Positions 18,162 through 27,026 are shown, counted from the first letter of the stretch. The stretch: DNA of 64,000 nt from Alcaligenaceae bacterium SAGV5 (GCA_009360345.1 SPDP01000001.1:434001-498000); one strand, 5' to 3'. Translations and numbers: made by a program. Notes: generated by a model not told the origin, from the sequence alone.

Positions 18162-18214
18162 GGGCCCCCTGCGTGCTTCGCGCCCCCAGGGGGCGATGCG
18201 GGGGGACCGGAAGG
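18161..18214 (+). repeat. Intergenic hairpin repeat, partial copy
   Basis: Incomplete copy of the family (C-run, GCGTGCTTCGCGC, C5/G5 hairpin, GATGCG, then a degraded second hairpin). It lies immediately before a full copy in the same orientation, so the two form a tandem at the 3' end of the AraC gene. Confidence 0.6.
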
Positions 18215-18220
18215 GAGGCC

Positions 18221-18300
18221 CACCCCCTACGCGCTCCGCGCGCCCCCTCAAGGGGGCGATGCGAGTGGACCGGCAAGGCCGGATCCACCGCATCCTGGGA
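18221..18300 (+). repeat. Intergenic hairpin repeat, sub-type A, copy 2
   Basis: Full copy: CCCCCTACGC, GCTCCGC hairpin, CCCCCTCAAGGGGG hairpin, then GATGCG...GTGGACCGGC-AAG-GCCGGATCCAC...CGCATC. The outer arms GATGCG/CGCATC replace the GGCGC/GCGCC arms of sub-type B. Confidence 0.8.
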
Positions 18301-18339
18301 GAAGATGAAAGTTATACTTTTTGTTGTCCAGCCTTGGGT

Positions 18340-18732
18340 GTGAATGTCGTGAAGCTTTTCGTCGGTCGGGATTTGTCGTGGGGAGCGCTGGCCGGGGCGC
18401 TGGGATTGATGTTCCTCGTGTCCAGCGCCTTGCGCGGGCCGTTGCCCGAGGGGCCGTTCAGCGAACGAGTGCCGGTGCTGGCGCAATACGCCGGTTCTTT
18501 CCTGGCGGCGGCGCTGATGGGGGGCTTCATCGTGCTGGTCATGTGGGGGTTCCGGCGTTTCCGCTCGCAGGCCTACGAGACGCCGCGGCGCGATCTGGCG
18601 CTGGCGATACTGCTGATGGCCATCGTGACGTTCCGTCCCGCGCATGCCGATGTGGCCCCGTTTTCGCCGTTTTCCTTGGGGTATCTCCCGATGTTGACGC
18701 AAGGTCCGGGGCCAGGCGAAAATGTTGGTTGA
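18340..18732 (+). CDS. Small hypothetical membrane protein
   Basis: Open frame of about 130 residues with GTG start (a second GTG is three codons later). Three hydrophobic stretches are visible: WGALAGALGLMFLVSSAL (about 13-30), AGSFLAAALMGGFIVLVMWG (about 48-67) and LALAILLMAIVTF (about 85-97). No family is recognised. The tail after the third segment (ADVAPFSPFSLGYL) looks extracytoplasmic. It lies between the repeat tandem and the Mn riboswitch. Codon use is normal for the window and no better frame competes, so I consider it a plausible but unproven gene. Confidence 0.45.
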   Translation: MNVVKLFVGRDLSWGALAGALGLMFLVSSALRGPLPEGPFSERVPVLAQYAGSFLAAALMGGFIVLVMWGFRRFRSQAYETPRRDLALAILLMAIVTFRPAHADVAPFSPFSLGYLPMLTQGPGPGENVG

Positions 18733-18749
18733 CATGCCTATGGCATGTC
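18731..18749 (+). terminator. Hairpin in front of the Mn riboswitch
   Basis: GACATGCC, loop TAT, GGCATGTC: a perfect 8-bp stem at the end of the small membrane-protein gene and five bases before the riboswitch. It may shield the riboswitch leader from upstream transcription; there is no U-tract. Confidence 0.4.
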
Positions 18750-18753
18750 CCTC

Positions 18754-18866
18754 CAAAGGGGAGTAGTTCGAGAGCCTGACAGGCTCTTTCGTACGATCGT
18801 CAATACGTGGAAGTTCGCTTCCTCCGGTCGTACGGATCACCGCCCGGTGATTGAACAAGACCTTTG
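18754..18866 (+). ncRNA. yybP-ykoY manganese riboswitch
   Basis: CAAAGGGGAGTAG at 18754-18766 is the invariant 5' core. The 3' closing segment ends in GAACAAGACCTTTG (18853-18866), whose CCTTTG pairs with CAAAGG to form P1. ATCACCGCCCGGTGA (18837-18851) is the conserved second internal-loop helix. Two further hairpins, GAGAGCC...AGGCTCT and a GTACGA...TCGTAC arm, complete the aptamer. The family senses Mn2+ and commonly precedes mntP, alx and terC genes, as here. The 90 bases that follow, up to the GGAG and GTG start, are the likely expression platform. Confidence 0.87.
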
Positions 18867-18955
18867 CAGCCTGGCGTCAGGTCCTGCATGGGTGCTCCCG
18901 TTCCCAGTCATTCCTGTTGCCAGCAGAGGCCGTCAACTTCTCTGGAGAACCACTC

Positions 18956-19678
18956 GTGGAATGGCTTTCGGCTTTCGCCGCAGAAATATTCACTACCAAA
19001 TTCCTGTTCGCGCTCGCGTCCATCGTCGTGATCGACATCGTGCTGGCGGGCGATAACGCCATCGTCATCGCGCTGGCTGCGCGCAACCTGCCACCCGCCT
19101 TGCAGAAGAAGGCCATCATCTGGGGCACGGTCGGCGCCATTGTGGTCCGTACGCTGATGACGCTGGCCGTGGTCTGGCTGCTCAAGGTGCCTGGCCTCAT
19201 GCTGGTGGGCGGCCTCGCGCTGCTGTGGATCGCCTATCGCCTGCTGACCGCCGAGGAGGACGAACACGGCAGCGGCTCGGCCAACACGAGCTTCGTCGCC
19301 GCCATCAAGACCATCGTGATCGCCGATGCCGTCATGGGCGTGGACAACGTGCTGGCGGTGGCCGGCGCGGCGCATGGCAGTTTCCTGCTGGTGGTGCTGG
19401 GCCTGTTGATCAGCGTGCCGATCATGGTCTGGGGCAGCCGCCTCATTCTGCGCCTGATGGAACGCTATCCGGCCATCATCTACATCGGCGCCGGCGTGCT
19501 GGTCGTGACCTCGGTCAAGATGGTGATGGGCGAGCCGCTGGTCAAGCCGTGGTTCCAGGCCCATGTCTGGGTGCAGTGGCTGCTGTACCCGCTGGCGCTG
19601 GTTGCCATCCTGGGCGGTGCCCGCGCGGTGATGGCCAATCGCGGAAAAGGCCGCCAGCCTGAGTCCAACGCGGCGTGA
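18956..19678 (+). CDS. TerC/Alx-family membrane protein, probable Mn2+ exporter
   Basis: Integral membrane protein of 240 residues with about seven membrane segments. The acidic intramembrane motifs IDIVLAGDNAIVIALAARNL (about 25-44) and IVIADAVMGVDNVLAVAGAA (about 120-139) are the paired metal-site motifs of the TerC family. The GTG at 18956 has GGAG 9 bases upstream, and homology begins with FAAEIFTTKFLFALASIVVI; the longer frame reading through the riboswitch is not coding. Regulation by the upstream Mn riboswitch supports a role in Mn2+ efflux or metallation of exported proteins. Confidence 0.88.
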   Translation: MEWLSAFAAEIFTTKFLFALASIVVIDIVLAGDNAIVIALAARNLPPALQKKAIIWGTVGAIVVRTLMTLAVVWLLKVPGLMLVGGLALLWIAYRLLTAEEDEHGSGSANTSFVAAIKTIVIADAVMGVDNVLAVAGAAHGSFLLVVLGLLISVPIMVWGSRLILRLMERYPAIIYIGAGVLVVTSVKMVMGEPLVKPWFQAHVWVQWLLYPLALVAILGGARAVMANRGKGRQPESNAA

Positions 19679-19852
19679 AGCCGGTGCCCTGGCCGGCGAG
19701 AGGGGAATGTCCCCACTCGCGGCAGGGGTGAACTGGGTTAAGCTTGCGGCTTTTCCCGGGTGGGCTTCCCGCCCGCAGCAGAATCGGCGCCCGGTTTCGG
19801 CCGGACGCCGTTTTTCACGCAGGAAGGCCGCAGGCCGCCTGATCGAGTGCGC

Positions 19853-21571
19853 ATGACGACGAATGAATCCCTGACCCTGACGCTCCGGCCCGGGATGTGG
19901 AACTGGCGCTACCTCGCGGCGCGAGGGGCGCTGGTCCTGCTGACCACATCGTTGTTGATGCTGGACGACTGGATCCAGCAATGGTTCACGGTCGCCAACC
20001 AGGCTGACTTCGAACTGAACTATTTCTTGGCGCTGCTGGCGTTCTGCCTGGGGTTGTGGCTGTCGGGCAGCAAGGTGTTCGTCTCGTGCATCTTGGTGTT
20101 GCTGGCCGGCATGGAACTGGTCCAGCTCAGCCATATCTCCTACGCCGGGCGGCCGCTCGATCCCGTCGTGCTGGCCAGCCTGTTCTCGGAGTTCGGGGAT
20201 GTCAGGGAGGTGGCGCTGGCCGATTTCGGCGACCACGTCCACGTGCTGTTCGCGGTGCTGGTCCCGTACCTGGCCGCGTGGTGGCTGTTCATGACCTACA
20301 TGCGGTCCGACGTCCGGCGCTGGCAGCGCGCGCTGGGCGTCATGCTGGTGGCCGCGGGCCTGCTGTCCAAGCCTTATCGCGCCACCTACCGCGACCTCAA
20401 TTCCTTCCTGCCGGGCCCCACCCGCAGCGGCCTGCACAACTCACTCAACACCTTCAGTTTTTTCCTGGTGCACAACGTCGTGCGCGGATCGCTCCACGCG
20501 GCGCCGGCGCCGGTGGCGGCCGCGGCCCTGCCCGAGGTCGCGCCATTCCCTTCGCAGGCGCAGCACGTCTGGTTGTTCGTGGCCGATTCGCTGCGCAGCG
20601 AACACCTGGGCATCATGGGCTACGAACGGGATACGACGCCCAACCTGGCACGGCGCATGGAGCAGGGACTGGTGGCGCGCCATGGCGTGGCGGCGGCCGT
20701 TTCCACGGCGGCCAGCATGCCGCTGATCATGAACGCCGTGCGCGAGCCCGGCCAACTGGACCAGATCCGGGGCTTGTCCACGAATCTGTTCAAGTTCGCC
20801 AAGGAGGCGGGCTTTACGACCTACTGGATCTCGTCACAGGAATCCAAGCTGCTCAACGACGTGGGCAGCCGCTACGTCGACGTGTCGATCACCCGCGAGG
20901 ACGAGCCCGCCCGCTTCCGCAGGCAGGGCGACGAGGCGCTCCTGTCGCTGCTGCAGGAACAGGAGTGGCCGCGGAAGACCTTCGTCGTGGTCCTGCTGCG
21001 CTCGGCCCATGCCCCCTACGAGGCCAACTATGCGCATGCGCGGGACCGCTACGCGCGCTGGCCGGACGGTCACGATCAGCCGCGCGCGGTGCGCCAGCGC
21101 AACGCCTACGACAACTCCGTGCTCTATCTGGACGCATTGCTGGACCGCATGCTGGACGAGTTCGATAGCCTGCCGGGACAGCGCCATCTGGTGGTCACCG
21201 GCGATCATGGGCAGTTGCTGGGCGCTCGCGGCATGTGGGGGCACAATGTGCTCGAACCCGAAGTGGCCGACGTCCCGGTACTGTCATGGAGCCGCGAGGC
21301 GCCCGAGGCCGTCTCCGCTCCCATGCGGCAGGAGCGCTGGATCAGCCATTTCGAGATGTCGCGCTGGCTGGCGAACCGGCTGGGCAGCGACGTCCGTCCG
21401 CCGTCGGCCATCGACGGCGTGCATTACGTGCAGGGCAAGAACCTGTACGGGGCCAACACCTTCCGCGAGGTGCACGAAGGCGTCTCGCTGGAGTTTTCCG
21501 ATGTCCTGCCGGTGGGCCACAGCCTGCCGGTCCGCCCTTACAATCCGGTCCGCTCGCTCGTCGCACGTTGA
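19853..21571 (+). CDS. Membrane phosphoethanolamine transferase-like (sulfatase-fold) protein
   Basis: Protein of 572 residues with four or five N-terminal membrane helices (about 18-185) and a C-terminal periplasmic alkaline-phosphatase/sulfatase domain (about 235-550). WLFVADSLRSEHLGIMGYER corresponds to the metal-binding nucleophile loop of EptA-type transferases, with Ser where EptA and MCR use Thr. NAYDNSVLYLDALLDRML and VVTGDHGQLLGARGMWGH supply the other metal ligands. It lacks the Cys-x-Pro-x-Arg of true sulfatases. It probably transfers phosphoethanolamine or a related group to lipid A or another envelope glycan. The ATG at 19853 precedes the basic and hydrophobic start. Confidence 0.72.
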   Translation: MTTNESLTLTLRPGMWNWRYLAARGALVLLTTSLLMLDDWIQQWFTVANQADFELNYFLALLAFCLGLWLSGSKVFVSCILVLLAGMELVQLSHISYAGRPLDPVVLASLFSEFGDVREVALADFGDHVHVLFAVLVPYLAAWWLFMTYMRSDVRRWQRALGVMLVAAGLLSKPYRATYRDLNSFLPGPTRSGLHNSLNTFSFFLVHNVVRGSLHAAPAPVAAAALPEVAPFPSQAQHVWLFVADSLRSEHLGIMGYERDTTPNLARRMEQGLVARHGVAAAVSTAASMPLIMNAVREPGQLDQIRGLSTNLFKFAKEAGFTTYWISSQESKLLNDVGSRYVDVSITREDEPARFRRQGDEALLSLLQEQEWPRKTFVVVLLRSAHAPYEANYAHARDRYARWPDGHDQPRAVRQRNAYDNSVLYLDALLDRMLDEFDSLPGQRHLVVTGDHGQLLGARGMWGHNVLEPEVADVPVLSWSREAPEAVSAPMRQERWISHFEMSRWLANRLGSDVRPPSAIDGVHYVQGKNLYGANTFREVHEGVSLEFSDVLPVGHSLPVRPYNPVRSLVAR

Positions 21572-21595
21572 GTGCGCGCGCCCACGGACCTACGC

Positions 21596-22987
21596 ATGCC
21601 TTCCTCCCAGGAAAAGTCTTCTCCCTTTGAACTCATGACCGGCCGCAATGCGCTGCGTTCGCTGGCGCTGGCCGGCGGCGTGGCGCTCCACGCCATCAAT
21701 GTCTACGTCGTCACCACCATCATGCCCACCATCGTGCACAGCATCGGTGGGCTGGCCTACTACGCCTGGAGCACGACGCTGTTCGTGGTGGCGTCCATTC
21801 TCGGTTCGGCCTTGTCCTACCGGCTGATCGACCGGATGGGGCCGCGCCGCGCCTATCTGGGCGCGCTGGCGCTGTTCTGCCTGGGATCGCTGATCTGCGC
21901 CACCGCGCCGGCCATGTGGTGGCTGCTTGCCGGGCGTACCGTCCAGGGGCTTGCCGGCGGCGTGCTGCTGGCCTTGTCCTATGCGCTGATACGGATGGTG
22001 TACGAGTCGCGCCTGTGGCCGCGCGCGCTGGCCTTCGTCTCGGCGATGTGGGGCGTGGCGACGTTGTCGGGGCCGGCGCTGGGCGGGCTGTTCGCCTCGC
22101 TGGGGTGGTGGCGGCCGGCCTTCCTGTCGCTGCTGCCGGTGGCCGCCGCGCTGGCTGCCATCGTCTACAGGCTGGTGCCGGCCACCGCGCCCGCCTCGTC
22201 GTCGGCGGCGGGCGTGCCCTGGGGCAAGCTGGCGCTGCTGGCGTGTTCGGTGATGGTGGTCTCGGTGGGCAGCCTGTCGCATGAGCTGGCCTGGAACGCC
22301 GCCGGCGTGGCGGCGGGGCTGGCGCTGGTGGCATGGATGGGGCGCCTGGACGTGAGGGCGTCGTCGCGGCTCATGCCCACGGGCGCCTACTCGACCCGCA
22401 CGGTGCTGGGCGCCTGCTACCTGACGATGGCCATGCTCATCATCGGCCTGACCAGCGAGATCTTCGTCCCGTATTTCCTGCAGACCCTGCACGGCCAGAC
22501 GCCGCTCGTGGCTGGCTATCTGACGGCGGTCATGGCCGGCGGCTGGACGCTGGCCTCGCTGATGTTCTCCGGGTGCACCGGCGCGGCCGTCGTGCGCCTG
22601 GTCCGCGGCGGGCCGGTGGTGACCACGGTGGGCCTGGCCGCGCTGGCCGTGCTGGTGCCGCGAGGCGAATCGGGCGACGTGGCGTTCGCCGCGCTGTGCC
22701 TGGCGCTGGCCGGAGTCGGCTTCGGCATAGGCATGTGCTGGTCGCACCTGGTCACGCGGGTGTTCCGCTCGGCCCCGGTGGGCCAGGAGAACCTGGCCTC
22801 GGGCGCGGTGACCACCCTGCAACTCTATGCGATCGCGCTGGGGTCGGCCGTGGCGGGCATGGTGGCCAACGCCGCCGGCCTGGCCGAGCCGGGCGGCATC
22901 GAAGGCGCCCGCACCGCGGCCGCCTGGCTGTTCGGCCTGTTCGCGCTGGCGCCGGCCCTGGCGGCCTGGAGCGCCCGGCGCTCGTAG
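21596..22987 (+). CDS. MFS transporter (DHA2-like, EmrB/QacA-related)
   Basis: Inner-membrane transporter of about 463 residues with 14 hydrophobic segments. The first helix is followed by VTTIMPTIVHSIGGLAYYAW, motif A lies in YRLIDRMGPRRAYLGALALF, and RTVQGLAGGVLLALSYALIR follows as the next conserved helix. It is a distant member of the drug antiporter class. A GTG at 21572, overlapping the upstream stop, is an alternative start that would add eight residues and translational coupling. Substrate unknown. Confidence 0.75.
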   Translation: MPSSQEKSSPFELMTGRNALRSLALAGGVALHAINVYVVTTIMPTIVHSIGGLAYYAWSTTLFVVASILGSALSYRLIDRMGPRRAYLGALALFCLGSLICATAPAMWWLLAGRTVQGLAGGVLLALSYALIRMVYESRLWPRALAFVSAMWGVATLSGPALGGLFASLGWWRPAFLSLLPVAAALAAIVYRLVPATAPASSSAAGVPWGKLALLACSVMVVSVGSLSHELAWNAAGVAAGLALVAWMGRLDVRASSRLMPTGAYSTRTVLGACYLTMAMLIIGLTSEIFVPYFLQTLHGQTPLVAGYLTAVMAGGWTLASLMFSGCTGAAVVRLVRGGPVVTTVGLAALAVLVPRGESGDVAFAALCLALAGVGFGIGMCWSHLVTRVFRSAPVGQENLASGAVTTLQLYAIALGSAVAGMVANAAGLAEPGGIEGARTAAAWLFGLFALAPALAAWSARRS

Positions 22988-23021
22988 GACGGCGCGCCCG
23001 GTTGCGCCGCCCAGGCGGCCG

Positions 23022-23930
23022 TCAGCGCATCGAGGGGGCTTCGCCCCCCAGGGCGTCGACCACGTCGGCGATCAGCTTGGCCAGTTCGCCGGACATCAGC
23101 GTGAAATCGGCGTCGAAGCGTTCGGCGTCATTCTGCGCCAGGGCGTCGGCGTTTTCCTTGAGCACGTCCAGCGGCGCGATGCGCTTGATGGCCAGCGATT
23201 CGCTCAGCACGAACGAGATGCGGTCGGCCCAGGTCATGGCGAGCCGGGTGCATTGCTTGCCGGCCTCGATGTGGCGGCGCACGTCCTCGGCTTCGATGGA
23301 TTGCCGTACGTAGCGCACCGTGGCCCGGCCTTCGCCGGTGGAGCGCAGTTCGGTGTCCTGGTCGATCGTGAAATTGGCGGGGGCTTCGCCGCCTGCCAGC
23401 CACTCCGTCATCGCCGCCGCGGGCGAGGTCTGGACGTGCAGGTTGGCCAGCGGAAATTTGTCGATCGCCCGGTTCAGAAGCTGCAACAGCTCGTCGCAGC
23501 GTGCCGCCGAGGAGGCGTCGATGCACAGCCAGCCATTGCGCGTGTCCATCCACGCGCGGGTGTCGCGCAGGATGCTGAAGGCGCGCGGCAGCAGCGTCTC
23601 CTTGACGGTCTCCTTGATCTCCTTCATCTGCTTGCGGCCCGGCTTGAAGCCTTGCTGCTCTTCGATTTCCTGGGCCTTGGCCTTGGCCACCTGGTTGATG
23701 ACGGTGGTCGGGAGCAGCTTCTTTTCGGTGCGCAGCGTGATCAGCAACTGGCCGTTCACGCCATGGGCCAGCAGGCTGCCGTTTTCGAGCGGAGGCGCCC
23801 AGCCCTGCGTTTGCAGTTCCAGGCTGGAGCCGGGGCCGAAGACCTGGGGCCGGAGCAGTTCATCGAGCCCCTCGGGCGTCATGGGCCAGGGGGCGGGAAG
23901 GCGATAGATTTGCAGGTTCTTGAACCACAT
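23022..23930 (-). CDS. rdgC: Recombination-associated protein RdgC
   Basis: Nucleoid-associated DNA-binding protein of 302 residues, the normal length. It forms a ring-shaped dimer around double-stranded DNA and modulates RecA. The N-terminus [11 protein letters not shown], the loop [20 protein letters not shown] (about 58-77) and [20 protein letters not shown] near residue 228 are diagnostic for RdgC. It ends 34 bases after the convergent MFS gene. No operon partner is evident. Confidence 0.93.
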   Translation of the reverse strand: MWFKNLQIYRLPAPWPMTPEGLDELLRPQVFGPGSSLELQTQGWAPPLENGSLLAHGVNGQLLITLRTEKKLLPTTVINQVAKAKAQEIEEQQGFKPGRKQMKEIKETVKETLLPRAFSILRDTRAWMDTRNGWLCIDASSAARCDELLQLLNRAIDKFPLANLHVQTSPAAAMTEWLAGGEAPANFTIDQDTELRSTGEGRATVRYVRQSIEAEDVRRHIEAGKQCTRLAMTWADRISFVLSESLAIKRIAPLDVLKENADALAQNDAERFDADFTLMSGELAKLIADVVDALGGEAPSMR

Positions 23931-23981
23931 GGCGGGCCGCGCAAAAGGGTCGATTCTATACGACGCGGCCTTCGCCCTTTG

Positions 23982-25394
23982 TTACCCCAGGTCCAGCGAG
24001 TCATCCTTCTTGGATTCGCGCGGCACGTCGGGCGACAGTTGCCAGAAGATCCAGGCCGACGCCGCCGTGAGCAGGCCGATGCAGATGAAGGTGGCATGGA
24101 AGGCCGCCAGGGCGTCCTCGGGGGCGCCATGGTCCACGAAGTGGCTGAAGGCGGCGAGGATGCCGCCGGCCACCGTCACGCTCAGGCTGATGGCCAGCAT
24201 CTGCATCATGGACAGGATGCTGTTGCCGCTGCTGGCGCCTTGCTGTCCCAGGTCCTTGAGCGTGAGTGTGTTCATGGCGGTGAACTGCAGCGAATTCACC
24301 GCGCCGAAAAAGGCCATCAGAACCACCTGGGCCCAGACGGGATGCGAGGCGTCGACCAGCGCGAACGAGGAGATGGTCAGGCCGACCAGCACCGTGTTGA
24401 CCACCAGGACGTGACGATAGCCGTAGCGGGTGATCAGCGAGGTCGCGATGCGCTTGCTGAGCATGCCGGCCGCGGCCACGGGCAGCATCATCAGGCCCGA
24501 GTGGGTGGGGGAATAGCCAAGGCTGACCTGCAGCAGCAGCGGCAGCAGGAAGGGCATGCCGCTGCTGCCCAGCCGTGCGAACAGGTTGCCCAGCAGGCCT
24601 ATCGTGAATGTGTGGATCTGGAACAGGGCGGGCGAGAACAGCGGCGCGGCCTGCCTGCCCGCGCGCAGCCAGTAGGTGACGATGCTGATCAGGCCGAACA
24701 CCAGCATGAGCACGACGGTCGCGTGGCCCGTGGCGCGGCCCGAGAATCCGTCCAGCGAGAGCGAGATGGCCGCCATGCCGAAGGCCAGCAGGCCGTAGCC
24801 CACGCCGTCGAAGGAGGCCGGTTGCGCCTCGCGCTTGTCGATCATGAAGGTGCGCGTGGCGATCGCGCCGGCCAGTCCGACGGGAATGTTGATCAGGAAT
24901 ACCCAATGCCAGGAGAACTGTTCAGACAGCCAGCCGCCCAGCACGGGGCCGATCATGGGGCCGACCATGGCCGGTATGGCGACGAAGCTCAGCGCGGGCA
25001 GCAGCCGCTCCTGGGGGAAGCTGCGCAGGATGACCAGCCGGCCTACCGGCATCAGCATCGCGCCGCCGGCCCCCTGGAGCACGCGGGAGGTGACGAGCTG
25101 GCTCAGGTTCTGCGACAGCGCGCACAACACGGAGCCCAGCGTGAACAGGACGATGGCCGAGAAATAGACCTTGCGTGTGCCGAATCGGTCGGCGAGCCAG
25201 CCCGAGGCGGGGATCAGCACGGCCATGGTCAGGGCATACGAGATCACCACCGACTGCATGCGCAGCGGGCTTTCTCCCAGGCTCGCCGCCATGGCCGGCA
25301 GCGCCGTGTTGACGATGGTGGTGTCCAGCGTCTGCATGAAAAGACCGATGGCGACGAGCCAAAGGGTGATGTTCAGCGATTTTCGGTGTTCCAC
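23982..25394 (-). CDS. MFS multidrug transporter, DHA2 (EmrB/QacA) family
   Basis: Transporter of 470 residues with 14 predicted helices. GLFMQTLDTTIVNTALPAMA in helix 1 is the DHA2 signature, WLADRFGTRKVYFSAIVLF is motif A, and RVLQGAGGAMLMPVGRLVIL is motif C-like. The start is a GTG (at 25394, reading VEHRKSLNITLW); there is no in-frame ATG before the first helix and no strong ribosome site, so the start is the least certain part. It is divergent from the dodecin gene. A paralogue lies at 30570. Confidence 0.82.
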   Translation of the reverse strand: MEHRKSLNITLWLVAIGLFMQTLDTTIVNTALPAMAASLGESPLRMQSVVISYALTMAVLIPASGWLADRFGTRKVYFSAIVLFTLGSVLCALSQNLSQLVTSRVLQGAGGAMLMPVGRLVILRSFPQERLLPALSFVAIPAMVGPMIGPVLGGWLSEQFSWHWVFLINIPVGLAGAIATRTFMIDKREAQPASFDGVGYGLLAFGMAAISLSLDGFSGRATGHATVVLMLVFGLISIVTYWLRAGRQAAPLFSPALFQIHTFTIGLLGNLFARLGSSGMPFLLPLLLQVSLGYSPTHSGLMMLPVAAAGMLSKRIATSLITRYGYRHVLVVNTVLVGLTISSFALVDASHPVWAQVVLMAFFGAVNSLQFTAMNTLTLKDLGQQGASSGNSILSMMQMLAISLSVTVAGGILAAFSHFVDHGAPEDALAAFHATFICIGLLTAASAWIFWQLSPDVPRESKKDDSLDLG

Positions 25395-25541
25395 GGTCGG
25401 CGAGCTGGGGGCGGGGGGTGCAATAGGATAGCTTGATTCATGCGGGCCGCCTGGACTAAGGTGGGTTGGCCGGCTCCCGGTGCCCCACGGCGCCGGGCAT
25501 GGCCTTTGCTGGCCGGCATCCAAGGCAACCAGGAGACGACG

Positions 25542-25757
25542 ATGTCGGAACACGTGTACAAGCAGCTCGAATTGGTCGGGTCCTCGACGAAGTCCAGCGA
25601 CGACGCGATCCGTAACGCGATCGATCGCGCCGCCCAGACCATGCGCCATCTGGCGTGGTTCGAAGTCACCCAGGTGCGAGGCCACATCGAGGACGGCAAG
25701 GTCGCGCACTGGCAGGTATGCCTGAAGGTGGGCGTGCGCCTGGAAGGCTCGACGTAG
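25542..25757 (+). CDS. Dodecin family flavin-binding protein
   Basis: Small cytosolic protein of 71 residues that forms hollow dodecamers storing flavin. The fold is visible as [20 protein letters not shown], a central helix, then [20 protein letters not shown] with the flavin-stacking Trp, and [18 protein letters not shown] lies just upstream. It sits immediately before the flavin-linked electron-transfer operon, which makes a flavin-buffering role plausible. Confidence 0.85.
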   Translation: MSEHVYKQLELVGSSTKSSDDAIRNAIDRAAQTMRHLAWFEVTQVRGHIEDGKVAHWQVCLKVGVRLEGST

Positions 25758-25801
25758 GGTCCCGCGGCAAGCGCGGCGGCGGGGTGCTGGCGACAGTGCT
25801 T

Positions 25802-25820
25802 GAGAATTGTTATCATTATT
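25802..25820 (+). promoter_or_regulatory. Candidate Fur box
   Basis: GAGAATTGTTATCATTATT matches 14 of 19 positions of the Fur consensus GATAATGATAATCATTATC and stands out as AT-rich. It lies 42 bases before the PepSY gene, so the operon 25862-30569 is probably repressed by Fur in iron-replete cells. Confidence 0.65.
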
Positions 25821-25861
25821 GATCTTAATCACCTCAAGCATGCAGTGCCGCGCACCGCCGT

Positions 25862-26500
25862 ATGGACAAACAGTCGGATCGCTTCCTGGAGCAGAAGCGT
25901 CGCTCATTCTGGTTGAAGCATCTGCATCAATGGCACTGGATCAGCTCGGCGATCTGTCTCGTCGGCATGCTGCTGTTCGCCGCCACGGGCATTACGCTCA
26001 ATCACGCTTCCCAGATCGAAGCCCATCCCCGCGTCGTTTCCAAGGAAGCGCAGGTGCCGGCCGAACTGGTGCGCGCGCTGGCCCCGGCAGGCGGCGCTGA
26101 CAAGGCGCCTTTGCCGCAGGCCTTGCGGCAGTGGCTGGAAGCGCAATTGTCGGTCTCGATCGGCGACCCGGTGGCCGAATGGTCGGCCGACGAAATCTAT
26201 GTATCCCTGCCGCGTCCGGGCGGCGATGCCTGGCTGAGCGTCGAGCTGCCCGACGGCGCGGTGAAGTACGAGAGTACCGATCGGGGATGGGTCTCGTATT
26301 TCAACGACCTGCACAAGGGCCGCAACACGGGCGAAGCCTGGAAGTGGTTCCTGGACGTCTTCGCCGTCGCCTGTCTGGTCTTTTGCGTGACCGGTTTCTT
26401 CCTGCTGCAGATCCATTCGCGCAACCGGCCCGTCACCTGGCCCATGGTGGCGCTGGGCGTCGCCGTGCCGCTGTTCCTGGCATTCGTATTCATTCATTGA
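25862..26500 (+). CDS. PepSY-associated membrane protein
   Basis: Inner-membrane protein of 212 residues. After a basic cytoplasmic start, KHLHQWHWISSAICLVGMLL (about 19-38) forms helix 1 with His residues suited to haem or quinone contact, followed by FAATGITLNHASQIEAHP. A periplasmic domain (about 50-150) precedes WKWFLDVFAVACLVFCVTGF and two C-terminal helices. This is the short PepSY_TM layout seen with iron-uptake and ApbE-linked gene sets. It is the first gene behind a Fur box. It probably passes electrons across the membrane to the next gene's product. Confidence 0.72.
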   Translation: MDKQSDRFLEQKRRSFWLKHLHQWHWISSAICLVGMLLFAATGITLNHASQIEAHPRVVSKEAQVPAELVRALAPAGGADKAPLPQALRQWLEAQLSVSIGDPVAEWSADEIYVSLPRPGGDAWLSVELPDGAVKYESTDRGWVSYFNDLHKGRNTGEAWKWFLDVFAVACLVFCVTGFFLLQIHSRNRPVTWPMVALGVAVPLFLAFVFIH

Positions 26501-26513
26501 AGAGGTTCTGGCT

Positions 26514-27026
26514 ATGCGTACATTGATCCCGGTGGCCGTCACCGGCCTGATGGTCGGTCAGGTCCAGGCCGCCGACCTGGCGGTGAGGATCGAGATCCCG
26601 AGGCTGAACGTGGCCGAGTACCACCGTCCGTATGTGGCGGTGTGGGTGGAGGGGCCGGATCAGAAGGTCGCCGCCAACCTGGCGGTCTGGTACGACGTCA
26701 AGCTCAAGAACGACGAAGGCACGAAGTGGCTCAAGGACCTGCGCCAGTGGTGGCGCCGCAGCGGCCGCGAGCTGACCATGCCCGCCGACGGCATCAGCGG
26801 CGCCACGCGGCCCGTGGGCGAGCATCAGATAGTGTTCAGCGATGGCAAGGCCCCGCTGGGCAAGCTGGCCGAGGGCAAGTACGAACTGGTGGTGGAGGCC
26901 GCGCGCGAGGTCGGCGGCCGCGAATTGTTGCGCATCCCATTCCAGTGGCCGCCGCGCGCGCCCGAGAAAGGCGAGGTGCGTGGCCAGCACGAGCTGGGCC
27001 GCGTCGCGCTGGAAACCAAACCCTGA
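26514..27026 (+). CDS. DUF2271 periplasmic protein, probable flavinylated carrier
   Basis: Exported protein of 170 residues with a short signal peptide (about 1-20, ending VQAADL). The DUF2271 domain fills the rest: RPYVAVWVEGPDQKVAANLA and KYELVVEAAREVGGRELLRI are its typical strands. Residues 92-99 read DGISGATR, which fits the D-x-x-S/T-G-A-T/S signature to which ApbE covalently attaches FMN (acceptor Thr98). An ApbE enzyme is encoded two genes downstream. I infer a periplasmic FMN-protein receiving electrons from the PepSY membrane protein; flavinylation is not shown. Confidence 0.72.
   Translation: MRTLIPVAVTGLMVGQVQAADLAVRIEIPRLNVAEYHRPYVAVWVEGPDQKVAANLAVWYDVKLKNDEGTKWLKDLRQWWRRSGRELTMPADGISGATRPVGEHQIVFSDGKAPLGKLAEGKYELVVEAAREVGGRELLRIPFQWPPRAPEKGEVRGQHELGRVALETKP

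Noticed and set aside
18851..18955. Longer N-terminus for the TerC protein beginning inside the riboswitch
   Set aside because: The extra residues overlap the aptamer end and expression platform, and the GTG at 18956 has a proper ribosome site where family similarity begins.
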